Below are positions 45,277 to 55,284 of a stretch of DNA of 64,000 bases, in pieces (position 1 is the first letter of the stretch; each line of letters begins with the position of its first letter). The notes under the pieces were generated by a model, which was given only the letters and a program-made list of their open reading frames with translations, ran no database searches and had not been told where the DNA came from. Position numbers and translations under genes: made by a program. Origin of the DNA: Beverwykella pulmonaria (lineage: Eukaryota; Ascomycota; Dothideomycetes; Pleosporales; Melanommataceae); contig BCHH01000010.1 in assembly GCA_001599595.1 (NCBI GenBank), positions 311,667-375,666 on the forward strand. The letters are read 5' to 3'.

Positions 45277-47045
45277 ATGATGGCCGCGATGACCCTCTTA
45301 TCAATAGCTTTGACGGTCGTATACATGTTGCTAGCATGGGTCGGCTGGAGGTTATATTCTCACCGCTTGTGGATCAGCCAATTACGAAAAGACGGCGTGG
45401 TAGGTGAACTCATTCTCTATTCTGAGTAGTCGCTAATCGCACCAGCCAATGCCTTCATGGAGTTGGATATCCGGCCATATCTTCTACTTATACAAACACA
45501 GTCGAATCCTGCCTCCATCAGCCAGCGTGAATCTCGCATTCTTTGAGATGGCGTCGAGCTTCCAAGATGATGAGATGTTCCTGCTCGACATATGGCCTTT
45601 GAGCGAGCCCATGCTGGTTGTCTTCAACCCGGAAGCCGCCATCCAAGTCTGCCAGAAGCTCAATCTTCCGAAAGGGAAGAAAAACGAAACCATGATTCGG
45701 CCCATCACTGGGGGTCTCACTTTGCTCTCGATGAACGGCGAGGATTGGAAAACCTGGCGTACTCTGTTTAATCCCGGCTTCAGCACTGGTGTCATGGCAG
45801 AACAAGTCCCGCGAATTGTAGACTCCGTATGTTCGTTTTGTGAGAGGCTAAAGAACCATGCGAACAGGGGTGTCGTACGCCTTGATCATCTCACCACTCG
45901 ACTCACGTTCGAGATCATCCTCAAGATCAGCCTGTAAGTAATGTCACGTCACGCTTTTGCGAAACCAGCGCTCATCGCTCGATAGAAATGCGGATTTGGG
46001 TCTCCATTACGACAAACATGTCTTTGTACGAGCAATGGGAAATATCATCGAATGGCATTCATTCTGGGATCCATTTATCCTGCTGAACCCTCTGCGCCTT
46101 TTCGTCAATTGGTACAATGGCCGGATTGTGAACTCCTGGATACAATCTCAACTGCAACAGCGATATGAAATACTCAAACAAGATCGCCAGTGCCTCGAGA
46201 CTACCACCAAAAGGCGTGCGAAATCAGTCATGGACTTTGCAATAGAAGGCTACATCAACGGCAAAGAAGGTGTAGTTCCTGAACGATTGGACTCAGGCTT
46301 TCTACAAACAGCCACCCACCAGATGCGTCTATTCCTATTCGCCGGCAACGACACTACCTCAAGTACAATTGTATTCACCTATCACTTACTCTCGAAGAAC
46401 CCGGATATTCTTGTACAGCTACGCGATGAACACGACAGCGTGTTTGGCCTGGAACCCTTAACGACAGCAGATCAACTCAAGCAGGACCCTTCACTTCTCA
46501 GCAAATGCAAGTTGACTCTCGCCGTGATAAAAGAAACTCTCCGTCTCTATTCACCAGCCGCTAGTATGCGAATCGGAAACTCAGAGTGCTTTCTCAAGAC
46601 ACAAAGAGGCGTGACAATTCCCACTAACAACCTGGCTATTCTCATGCAACATCATTCGATACATCGAAACGCACGCTTATGGCCGCGTCCCGATGAATTT
46701 CTTCCTGAGAGATGGCTTGTAGGACCTGAGCATGAACTGTTCCCCAAGGTTGGCGCATGGCGACCTTTTGAACTTGGACCCCGGAATTGCATTGGGCAGA
46801 CGCTGTCTATGAATGAGATCAAGGTCGTATTGGTCATGACTGTGAGAACGATTGAGATCAACCCTGCTTACGAAGATTTCGACAACATGCAAATGAAAGA
46901 TGAGAGATGGCCCCATTGGCTGTCAAGGAACCTAGGGTTTGGGAGCAAGGAACCAGGCATGTATCGTGGCGATAGAGCATACCAGACTGAGAAGGCAGGG
47001 GCGCATCCTTCAGAAGCGTATCCTTGCTATGTATCTACTCAGTAG
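45277..47045 (+). CDS. Cytochrome P450 (CYP59/AflN-StcS-like appearance)
   Basis: Exons 45277-45399, 45446-45933 and 45986-47045 with introns of 46 and 52 bp; 556 residues. An N-terminal membrane anchor (LLSIALTVVYMLLAWVGW) leads into PSWSWISGH. The I-helix motif is FAGNDTTSS, the K-helix ETLRLYSPA, the PERF-like LPERWLVGP, and the haem loop FELGPRNCIGQTLS. The GPRNCIGQ loop followed by a conserved E is typical of P450s such as AflN/StcS (CYP59), so a role in secondary metabolism is plausible but the substrate is unassigned. The joins restore the segments around ISLNADLGLHYD. An alternative Met at 45280 adjoins the first. Confidence 0.92.
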
Positions 47046-48082
47046 ATGATGATTGACATTTATGACTTAGTTACTTACCATTCCGCCTGTATAAAATTGG
47101 CATATCCGGCGTAGCACGGCAGACTGAATGAAATAGTTAACGAGAGTGAATACACTGCCTACCATGCCTTTTTTTTTCGTTCTTTATCCTAGTCACTTCA
47201 AGAAGATTTGTATCTTAGTCTTTTAAAGAGGCATTGTAGAGCTACATTTTAGTGGTGTAAGTCTTTTATTGCTAGTCGACAAGAGCCCATTGTTACATGC
47301 GTGTCTAAAGATGCACATGGAACTGTTATTGCGCTGTAGCGAAGAGCTACTTTGCTTGAATCTACCTCAGGCACTGGTTGAAGGCTTGGTTTCTCTGTCA
47401 GCTGCTTGCTTCGTCATCATTTAACGCGACATATATATGGGCATCCGAACACCTCACCTCACCATCGAGTAACAATGGTTGAGCAACACTGATCATGAAC
47501 CGACAACCCCACCGAACACACGACCCTCACTCTGACGAGATCACGAACCTTCTTCTGTCTTTCATCACACGTCTCTTTCTTTCCTTTGGTAGCTAGTTAC
47601 AACGAAATTGCAACAGTCTACTGCCAAACCTCATCTTGATCCTCCCTGTCTCAGTGCACTGCTGCTTCGGACATCGCATGGCAGCGAGTCGCCTTCTACC
47701 CTCGTGATTTTTTATATCACATCTTTCCTCCACCACATTATCTGTTACATCCGAAGAGCCCTTTGAAGCCATCACGAACAAAACAAATGACATGTATCTG
47801 CAAGGAGCTCCCTGCTGCTTGTTCATCGCTTGTACGTTTTACGTTGGTGTTCATTGGCATCCCTGTCACTAATCGCCACTTCATGCATAAAATTCTCCGA
47901 TTGGAGGACATTATACCAGGTTCGTGTCCCGCCAATATCACAGATAAATTGGCAACGGACGTTTATCTTGACGCGCTTTGACAATCGTCTTTATAGAAAG
48001 CAGATATACTCCGTATTTTCAAACGCTGAGCTCGTTCTCTCACCCCCTTACACTTCAAACCATATCACAATTCCCACCCATC
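47046..48082. other. Intergenic / pectate lyase promoter
   Basis: 1 kb without a convincing gene. CT-rich sequence from about 47450 and ATTCCCACCCATC just before the start codon suggest the pectate lyase promoter and leader. Confidence 0.5.
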
Positions 48083-49354
48083 ATGCGTTACTCTAGATTT
48101 CTCTGGTTGGCACTTTGCCTACAGACTACCACAGCACTCCTAGCTTTCCCAGGCGCAGAAGGCTTCGGTCGCAACGCAATTGGCGGTCGCAAAGGCAGCG
48201 TATACATTGTTACGAATCTGGACGATTCTGGTGCTGGCTCACTTCGCGATGCTGTCTCAAAGACCGACCGCATCATCGTTTTCGCAATTGGTGGAGTCAT
48301 CAAGATTACAGAACGCCTAGTTGTGTCTAAGCGTATATCGATTCTTGGCCAGACTGCGCCCGGAGATGGGATAACCGTGTACGGTAATGGGTGGTCTTTT
48401 TCCAATGCGGACGACTCAATTGTGAGATACATACGCATCAGAATGGGCAAATCTGGAACCAGTGGGAAAGATGGCATTACGATCGCCGAGGGGAGCAATA
48501 TGATCTTCGATCATGTTAGTGTAACCTGGGGTCGAGACGAGACGTTCTCCATCTCGGGATCTAATGTGTCGAATATCACGATCCAAAACAGTATCATTGG
48601 CCAAGGTCTCGAGACGCACTCTTGTGGAGGGCTCATTCAGACGGATGTCGGAAACGGAATATCGCTTTTTCGGAACCTGTACATTGACAACAAGACCCGC
48701 AATCCAAAGGTTAAAGGAACGAACGACTTCATCAACAACGTCGTATATAACTGGGGAGGAGGTGGCGGATATATTGCAGGTGACAGCTCTGCCTTGAGCG
48801 AGGCGAACATCATTGGAAATTATTTCATATCGGGACCGAGTACCAGCGTCACCGCGTTCACGAGAGGAAATGCAAATTTCCATGGTTATGTCGAGAAGAA
48901 CTTCTACGACAGCGATAAGGACGGCGCTCTGAATGGCAATGAGCTTGGTGTTGCTGCGTCGAATTACGGCGGTATGGCTATTCAAGCATCCAAGTTTCCG
49001 TTCCCAGAACCCGAGAAGACACTCAGTGCAGCTGACGCGCTGAAACACGTGCAAACCTACGCTGGCGCCAGCAAGGTTCGGGATAGCATCGACAAGAGGC
49101 TGATCGAGGAGCTGTCATCTTGGGGGAAAATGGGCCAGTTGATTAGTGACGAGACGGCTAGTCCGATGTTCGGTCCCGGAACCATTGCTGAAGGAACAAA
49201 AGTGGATGACACAGATGGCGATGGAATTCCGAACGAAGCGGAATCGAGACTAGGGTTTGATCTGACAAAGAATGACGCCATGTCAGATACTAACGGGAAC
49301 GGGTATGTGAATATCGAAGAGTGGGCGAACTCGCTTGTGCCTGCCTCGTACTAG
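48083..49354 (+). CDS. Secreted pectate lyase (polysaccharide lyase family 1-like)
   Basis: Cleaves polygalacturonate by beta-elimination with Ca2+ outside the cell. Single exon, 423 residues. The signal peptide (MRYSRFLWLALCLQTTTALL) is intact from the ATG at 48083; upstream in-frame codons from 47978 would push it inside the protein. The mature start AFPGAEGFGRNAIGGRKG and the segment VTNLDDSGAGSLRDAV are hallmarks of this lyase group. The parallel-beta-helix repeats include GITIAEGSNMIFDHVSVTWG and the Asn ladder NNVVYNWGGG. A C-terminal extension carries dockerin-like calcium loops (DTDGDGIPNE and DTNGNGYVNIEE). Carbohydrate-active enzymes of this type suit a plant-associated lifestyle. 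Confidence 0.92.
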   Translation: MRYSRFLWLALCLQTTTALLAFPGAEGFGRNAIGGRKGSVYIVTNLDDSGAGSLRDAVSKTDRIIVFAIGGVIKITERLVVSKRISILGQTAPGDGITVYGNGWSFSNADDSIVRYIRIRMGKSGTSGKDGITIAEGSNMIFDHVSVTWGRDETFSISGSNVSNITIQNSIIGQGLETHSCGGLIQTDVGNGISLFRNLYIDNKTRNPKVKGTNDFINNVVYNWGGGGGYIAGDSSALSEANIIGNYFISGPSTSVTAFTRGNANFHGYVEKNFYDSDKDGALNGNELGVAASNYGGMAIQASKFPFPEPEKTLSAADALKHVQTYAGASKVRDSIDKRLIEELSSWGKMGQLISDETASPMFGPGTIAEGTKVDDTDGDGIPNEAESRLGFDLTKNDAMSDTNGNGYVNIEEWANSLVPASY

Positions 49355-49903
49355 ACTTCCTTGCTTCAATTATATACAATTTCTCGCTCGTCTACTGCGA
49401 TAGCTGCTTGTTCCAGAACATAATTTAATACCTATGCCTCTCATATCTTCAAAGGCATCCACAATTAAGCGACGTTGTACATTGTAATGACAATTTTCAT
49501 GGATGGTATGAGGCTCCCCGGACGACCGGGTTCAGGACCGGGTTTTCTTCACTGACCCATGCTGTCAGCATCTGTGCGTGTTACTATCAACCAATGGACT
49601 TGTAATACCCCTGAATACCAAGATACCCCGCACACCTTATTTGCAACGACTTTAGCCTCTTCATATACATTACGGAGCCTCTGCCCTTTAAAGGCGTCCT
49701 CCGCAATTTCCCTGCAATCACCTCCCATCTGGTTCCTGGCAATGCGGGAAGCCACCCGCGCAATGCTTCGAAATTATTCTATAAATTTATCCAGAGGGCC
49801 CCACTACTCCGCTTTAAAGAGGCACCGCCCAGCTGGTTCTTGGGAACTTCGTGAACTCCAGTGTTGACTTCACGAACTTTAAGATTGGAGGATTCCCGTC
49901 GCC
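49355..49903. other. Intergenic, no gene seen
   Basis: 3' flank of the lyase and promoter of the lactonase-like gene. GGACGACCGGGTTC followed by AGGACCGGGTTTTC at about 49517-49545 is a small tandem echo. Confidence 0.45.
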
Positions 49904-51150
49904 ATGGCTCCCATCAAGTCGATCATCCTGACAGCTCTGTCTCTCGCTTCGGAGACCCTTGCCGTGAGACTGTTGGGCACGCATTTCTCTGGACAAATCT
50001 ATACTTACGAACTGGCCTTGTCTAATGCCACCGCCGGGGCTTTGTCAATTACTTCAAACACGACAGGCTGTGGTGTGACCCCTACATGGCTGTACTTCGA
50101 CGAAAGCGCTCGCACTTTCTACTGCATTGACGAGAGCTGGCAGGGCAGTGGTGTGTTGACCCAGTGGTCGCTTGACAAGAAGAGTGCGAGTGCCCCGAAA
50201 CTGACCGGGTCTGTGGTCACACCTGGAAACAGCGTTCACGGTTCGCTCTATGGGGGAAAAGATGGAAAAAGCTTCTTGGTGACCTCTGAATAGTAAGCAA
50301 CTCAATCTCAACACGCAGCAGAGTTTTTGATCAGGGACATAGCTCGCCATCAACCCTTACAACATACAAGCTCCCCATCACTTCTTCAACCAAACCAATT
50401 CAAACTCTGCAATGGACCATGGCTGCCCCAGGACCGCGACCAGATCGCCAGGACAAACCTCACCCGCACTCAGCATTCACCGACCCGACCGGCGCATACC
50501 TGATTGTCCCAGACCTCGGAGCCGATCTCACTCGCATCTTCCAAATCAATAGAGATACTGGCGTCCTGACCGCATGCCCAGCCATTAAATCGCTCCCTGG
50601 AGATGGTCCCCGTCATGGAATCTTCAACAAAGCTAAAGATACCCTGAAGTACTACAGTCTGAACGAAGTCAGCAGCTCCGTGGGCGTATATGATGTTGTG
50701 TACGGCACCGACTGCCTTTCACTTGTCCTACAGCAGACAATTTCGAACTACGGGCCATCAGTTCCTCTTGGAAATGTCACCGTGAAGTCCGCCGAGATTC
50801 GTATTGTTGGCGATTCCTTGTACGCGTCGAACCGTAACGATTCGTCCTTTGGGTTCGAGCAGGATTCCATTGCCACTTTCAAGATCGAACCCTCTGGTAC
50901 CCTTAGCTTCGTTGAGCTTGCCAACTCGTACGGCTACTACCCGCGTTCGTTCTCTTTCAACAAGGCCGGCACGTACGTAGCTATTGGCGGACAAACTACT
51001 GCGAATATCGCAATTGTGGCTCGTGACACAAAGACTGGCAAGTTGGGCAAGTTGGTTGCGAATCTGCTTGTTCCGCCAAGAGGTACTTATGGCGGTGAGG
51101 ATGGTATTAGCTCCGTTATTTGGGATGAGCCTGAAGCCTCGCACTACTAG
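49904..51150 (+). CDS. Secreted lactonase-type seven-bladed beta-propeller protein
   Basis: Member of the 6-phosphogluconolactonase / 3-carboxymuconate-cyclase-like family. Exons 49904-50292 and 50343-51150 with a 50-bp intron; 398 residues. The acceptor is the second of two AGs (ACATAG), since the first would create an immediate stop; the chosen splice restores LQWTMAAPGPRPDRQDKPHPH, the family-typical segment before HSAFTDPTG. The N-terminus has a short hydrophobic signal (IKSIILTALSLASETLA). Blade repeats such as YLIVPDLGADLTRIFQI and YYPRSFSFNKAGTYVAIG alternate along the chain. It may open a lactone or act as a binding propeller; the substrate is unknown. Confidence 0.87.
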
Positions 51151-51630
51151 TCATAAGAATACTGCGTCTAAGATAAGCTGGAGATGCGTTTAAGTTCCAA
51201 TGTATGCTAGTATGATTTAAGCTTGCTTCACAATACTAGGTGCCACGTGTCCAAGCTGTCTAGTGAAATTACCCTCTTGATTTCTATAAACTAGACTGTC
51301 ATTGAACTCTAGAGCACATAAAATGAATATTTTTCATTCGTGAAAGGTATGAAGCGCATTCTTTTACCAGTATATATCGAAAACATAGATACATCTCTGG
51401 GGGGGACTTGTGTTGGCCATCTGCCAGGACCAATTTTGGGTATATATTGGAGAAATTTGAAATCAGTCTAGCTTGCTAACCTATTTGTACACTGCTTAAT
51501 TACACAAAGTCGTAAGATTCCTAGTAAACTTGGGCAGAGAGGAAAAAAATGATCGTAGCTTCATGAAGGGTTAATTTCTCCATCAGCAAAATATTTTCTT
51601 CTCCTTTATTTCAACATAAAGGACTAGTAT
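51151..51630. other. Intergenic between convergent genes
   Basis: AT-rich, no coding signal. Confidence 0.5.
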
Positions 51631-52938
51631 CTAGTCTAGATTCAACTCAGGGTAATCCGGAATCTTCCAACCGAATTCATCCTTCGCAGGAAACAACCGT
51701 GACAGTCTCTCATCGATCTTCAGGCCCGAAACAACCCACAAGGCCTTGTTTAGAAGCCACAGCCCAATTTTTCCAGATGGAAAGAACTTCCCGATCGAGG
51801 ATGGCATCTTTTGGCAGTCATCTATCGGGGGCCGCGCTACAATGTTGTATGCCTTCAGTGCTGCACCTACATCCTTACCGTGTCTCGCCAGTTCTCCTGC
51901 GAGTACGTACGCACCAACGAGGGAGGCCGTAGTCCCCATCCCAGTGAAGGGGCTCGGACCGTAACCCGAATCTCCTAGGAGCACCACGCGACCTGTGTAC
52001 CAGCTCTTCATCTTGATCTGCGCAACTTCATGCGCGTACCAATCTTCACATGAGCTCAAACCGGCTAAGAGTCGATCGGTCTGCCAGCCAGCACCTTTGA
52101 ATGTCTCTGCCCAAATCTCTTTTTGGCTTTCAACTGTTTCTCTGTGCAACGCCTTCAGTCTTTCCGAGTCCTTCATGATGAAGAGGTACACTTGAGTCAT
52201 TGGGCGATCACTATTCCGCGTCATTATAAATCTGCTTCCAGTGGCAAAGTAAACTTGTGCCATCTCCCCTTCGCCCTTGACTCGTGGGATGCTGTAGTAC
52301 GCTGTGTGGACACCGATAGAATTGAATGCTTCATCATTGACATCTTCACCGAATGCCATTCGTCTTGTGTGAGAACCTTGGCCATCCGCTCCGACGACGA
52401 GATCATAGTGCCTTCTTTGTCCATCGGAAAATTCAACATCTACGCCATCTTCGTTGTTTGTGAGCGCCGTGGCTGTCTTGCCAAATTCGTACGTCAACCC
52501 TCCCCCTCCCTCCTTCCCTATTTCGCTGTCGATCTTCGCTCTCTGTTTAAGGCTCGTCTCATACAGCACGTTGACTAGATCGCCGCGCATGATTTCGTAC
52601 TCGCTCGTGAGACCTCGTTGTCCACCTTCATTGGTCTTGTTGATACCAAAATGAGCGATCAGCTGCCCGTTCGTGTCCACGATGTCCGCTCCTTTCTCAG
52701 CGACGCAGAGTGTTTTGACCGTGTCCATTAGGCCCATTTTCTTTAGAATTGGAATTCCTTGAGCCTTGAGGTCGATCTGCTGTCCCGCCACACGCAGGAA
52801 GGGAAAGCGCTCCACGATGGTGATATTGTGTTTGGGATTGGAACCTTGGAGGAAGACTGCGAGGGCCGGGCCGGCAACACCAGCACCCACAATGAGGATA
52901 TTGAGGGACATCGTGGACTTGAGAACTTGAACAGACAT
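51631..52938 (-). CDS. FAD-dependent monooxygenase (aromatic hydroxylase type)
   Basis: Single exon, 435 residues (426 from the second Met at 52911, which is closer to the FAD site and may be the real start). The Rossmann motif ILIVGAGVAGPALA is near residue 15. The middle motif DLVVGADGQGSHTRR is the DG segment, and the second FAD motif is LLGDSGYGPSPFTGMGT. This order matches class A flavoprotein monooxygenases (FAD_binding_3), which hydroxylate or rearrange aromatic or polyketide substrates using NAD(P)H. A hydrophobic C-terminal helix (IGLWLLNKALWVVSG) follows. Such enzymes are common in fungal specialised metabolism. The TGA-terminated frame has no sign of decay. Confidence 0.9.
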   Translation of the reverse strand: MSVQVLKSTMSLNILIVGAGVAGPALAVFLQGSNPKHNITIVERFPFLRVAGQQIDLKAQGIPILKKMGLMDTVKTLCVAEKGADIVDTNGQLIAHFGINKTNEGGQRGLTSEYEIMRGDLVNVLYETSLKQRAKIDSEIGKEGGGGLTYEFGKTATALTNNEDGVDVEFSDGQRRHYDLVVGADGQGSHTRRMAFGEDVNDEAFNSIGVHTAYYSIPRVKGEGEMAQVYFATGSRFIMTRNSDRPMTQVYLFIMKDSERLKALHRETVESQKEIWAETFKGAGWQTDRLLAGLSSCEDWYAHEVAQIKMKSWYTGRVVLLGDSGYGPSPFTGMGTTASLVGAYVLAGELARHGKDVGAALKAYNIVARPPIDDCQKMPSSIGKFFPSGKIGLWLLNKALWVVSGLKIDERLSRLFPAKDEFGWKIPDYPELNLD

Positions 52939-53649
52939 GGTGCCCCAAGGTGGTGCTGACAGGGCTTGCTTCGCTATTTTTTCTCTGTATCTTGTTTGTT
53001 CCCTCTACTTGGTTTTGACCTCCTTCTCTTGTTTCTTGGCCGTGGTGACTCACCTTCGGCTTCGTATGTGGTTGAAAGCGTGAAAATTGTGTCAAAGAGG
53101 AAATCCTCTATGTAATATACTGTGATCGAGTGCTGAGAACACCATTAATTGATTTAAATATACTTTTCTAAATCACGGCTATTGTGAAAATCCTTCGAGG
53201 CAGAAATGCGTTGCACGGCGAGTTTAGGGATCATCATTTTGACCTTCGCGACTTGTGGTGCTAAATGCCAGTCATCATCCAATTAAAGTCCGACTTCGAA
53301 TCGGTAGTCGGCGTTTCAACGCTCGCGAGGTTTCCTGTCCGGGTTAATTATATCGGTTCACGGATGTTTGCCGTCACACTCGCCGCGTTGAGGCCTCGGA
53401 GATAAAGCTTTCATGTCGGATATGAGCCGTGCGCACCGGATCTGATAAGATGGGCGTCGGACATGAAACCTCGGGGCCCTCGGAGACCATATCTCCACGT
53501 TATGCCTTTCTAGTGTGTAGTTAAGAAACATCCAGTCCCGCAAGAATTGGAATGTGCGTTATGAGAGTATATATATAGTTTTCAAACAGGTATTTCAGGC
53601 TCCAAGAACCTACTGCATCCATTTAAAATCTTGTCCTGGCCAGGCCATC
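52939..53649. other. Intergenic, no gene seen
   Basis: Promoter side of the monooxygenase gene passing into the gene-poor interval. Confidence 0.45.
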
Positions 53650-53815
53650 TGTCGGCCCGTGGGTCACATGATGAGTGGCCTCTATGTGTGCTTTCACTAT
53701 CTTGGCAGGCTCCTAGCGTGCTTGGTGAGACTATAGATATTTCTTCCGTGGCTCCTCTGTAGAATTAATATACAACCAACATCAATCTCTCTATTAACTT
53801 CGTCATATCACGATA
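53650..53815 (+). mobile_element. Solo LTR (copy C), RIP-like changes
   Basis: 166 bp starting TGTCGGCCCGTGGGTCACATG and ending CATATCACGATA, the inverse orientation of copies A and B. Flanked by CCATC and TCATC, a target duplication with one C/T difference. Its end has CATATC/GATA where A and B have CACATC/GACA, both C-to-T changes at CpA, the RIP context. Confidence 0.75.
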
Positions 53816-54981
53816 TCATCGTTGAGGGACTGCTTATATCAATTGAAGAGAGCGCTCTTCCGACTAGCATACCGACATCGTCGCGACCGCGAATTATCTG
53901 AAGGTCCGGAGCTTTTTCGTGATGTGAATGAGCTATGGTAGACCATGCACTTTGACCTGCGCAAACACGATACCCAAGGGAGGTCTTTCTGGAGTTACGG
54001 TGGTCAATCGTGTCTACCAAATGTCCCTATATGAGCGGGTTTAATGTTGAGGCCGAGAGTACTACCTTGGGTTGCACCATGGGTACCAAGCCTTGTTGGC
54101 CCGCTTCTAGATTACGCGACGGTAGAAGCCGTACGAGATAAGCACCCAACGGTGTTTGGAGGCTTTTTTATGAAATAAATCTCTTCTCGCCTAGATATTG
54201 ACAAAAGGGGTACTCAGAGACAAGAAGAACAAGGCGGTCGTCTTAGAAGGCACGAGAGAGGGGTTGAGGTAATGTGAACAAGACGTGTCGTGGAGTAACT
54301 TAAGGAAGTGAAGTAGTAGGTTTTTGAGCATAGTACTTATGTCTGATCAAATACTAACCTGAGATGTGGATGCATAATTAGAGCGACCTAAAGAGTGTAC
54401 GGCCGGGAACGGAGGGGATGAAGGACCTATAACAACATTGAACCGGACTACGGCAACTGTCAACCTCAACAAATTGCTGAAGCCAGCCACTTCAATGTGA
54501 ATGACGTGAGTGAGCGATTTACTGATGATATCACGTGTCCTGGCTGGAGTAGGTCAGGGATTTCGCCTTCGCCAATTCTGCATAGATAAATCAATAGCAA
54601 CAAGATACAGGGCTACCAGTCGGTACTCTCTTCGTTTCTGTAAAAACGGGATCGCATTTAATTCGATAATAATGCAACCTAAAATCGAATCTCGGCTTCC
54701 AGCGAAGAAAGAGGTTGATGAGATTGAACAAAATTGTTTTTAATCAGATGTATGAACGTGAAGTATTCGAAGATGAAAGATCACTATTCCCATCAAGGCC
54801 TAGGTAAGACTAACAACAAGGTGCTTGCGCCCAACTTCACATCTCACAGACCCTTGCTCCCCGAGCCCTGTCTTGATCGTCTCTTGAGTGATTTCGCCAT
54901 TAGATTTGACATTTATCAAGACATTACCTAACCACAGCCTTTAGAAATATGCAATCGAAATTATCCTTCGCAAAGATAGAC
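53816..54981. other. Gene-poor sequence
   Basis: No convincing frame. CCCGCTTCTAGATTA occurs here near 54103 and again near 55627, a short shared word of unknown meaning. Confidence 0.45.
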
Positions 54982-55284
54982 TCACTGTTGCTCAGGTGCC
55001 TCTGCCCCTGGAGAGTAGAAAACGTCACGCCTGTCATTTCGCTTCCACGAGTCGCGCCCATCACAGTAGGTTTTACTCAAGTCCTTACAGGGGGTGCTAG
55101 TTCCATAGTCATGACATGCTCCAGTCTTGGAGCACTCATACACATGGTTCTCTACCCAACCTGTCTTTACTTGAGCACAGTACCAACAGTAAAGTCCTGG
55201 GTTGGACACCTTCGCGCAGGTGCATGCTGCCGCGGCAGAGGAGGCTAAGAGGCCAATGGCAACGACGATCTTGGAGAAGAGCAT
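54982..55284 (-). CDS. Small secreted cysteine-rich protein (effector-like)
   Basis: Single exon, 100 residues. A clear signal peptide (MLFSKIVVAIGLLASSAAAA) is followed by a mature region of about 80 residues with eight cysteines at 21, 23, 33, 36, 51, 57, 66 and 74, enough for four disulfides. The Cys block ends about residue 74; the tail (DSWKRNDRRDVFY...) carries KR and RR, possible Kex2-type sites, and is Pro/Glu-rich. No known domain is recognised. The gene stands alone in about 5 kb of gene-poor sequence, a setting often seen for fungal candidate effectors; that role is inference. TATTTATA at about 55380, on the upstream side, could be a TATA element. Confidence 0.75.
   Translation of the reverse strand: MLFSKIVVAIGLLASSAAAACTCAKVSNPGLYCWYCAQVKTGWVENHVYECSKTGACHDYGTSTPCKDLSKTYCDGRDSWKRNDRRDVFYSPGAEAPEQQ

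Noticed and set aside
47978..48082. Upstream in-frame start for the pectate lyase
   Set aside because: It would place 35 residues in front of an otherwise perfect signal peptide.
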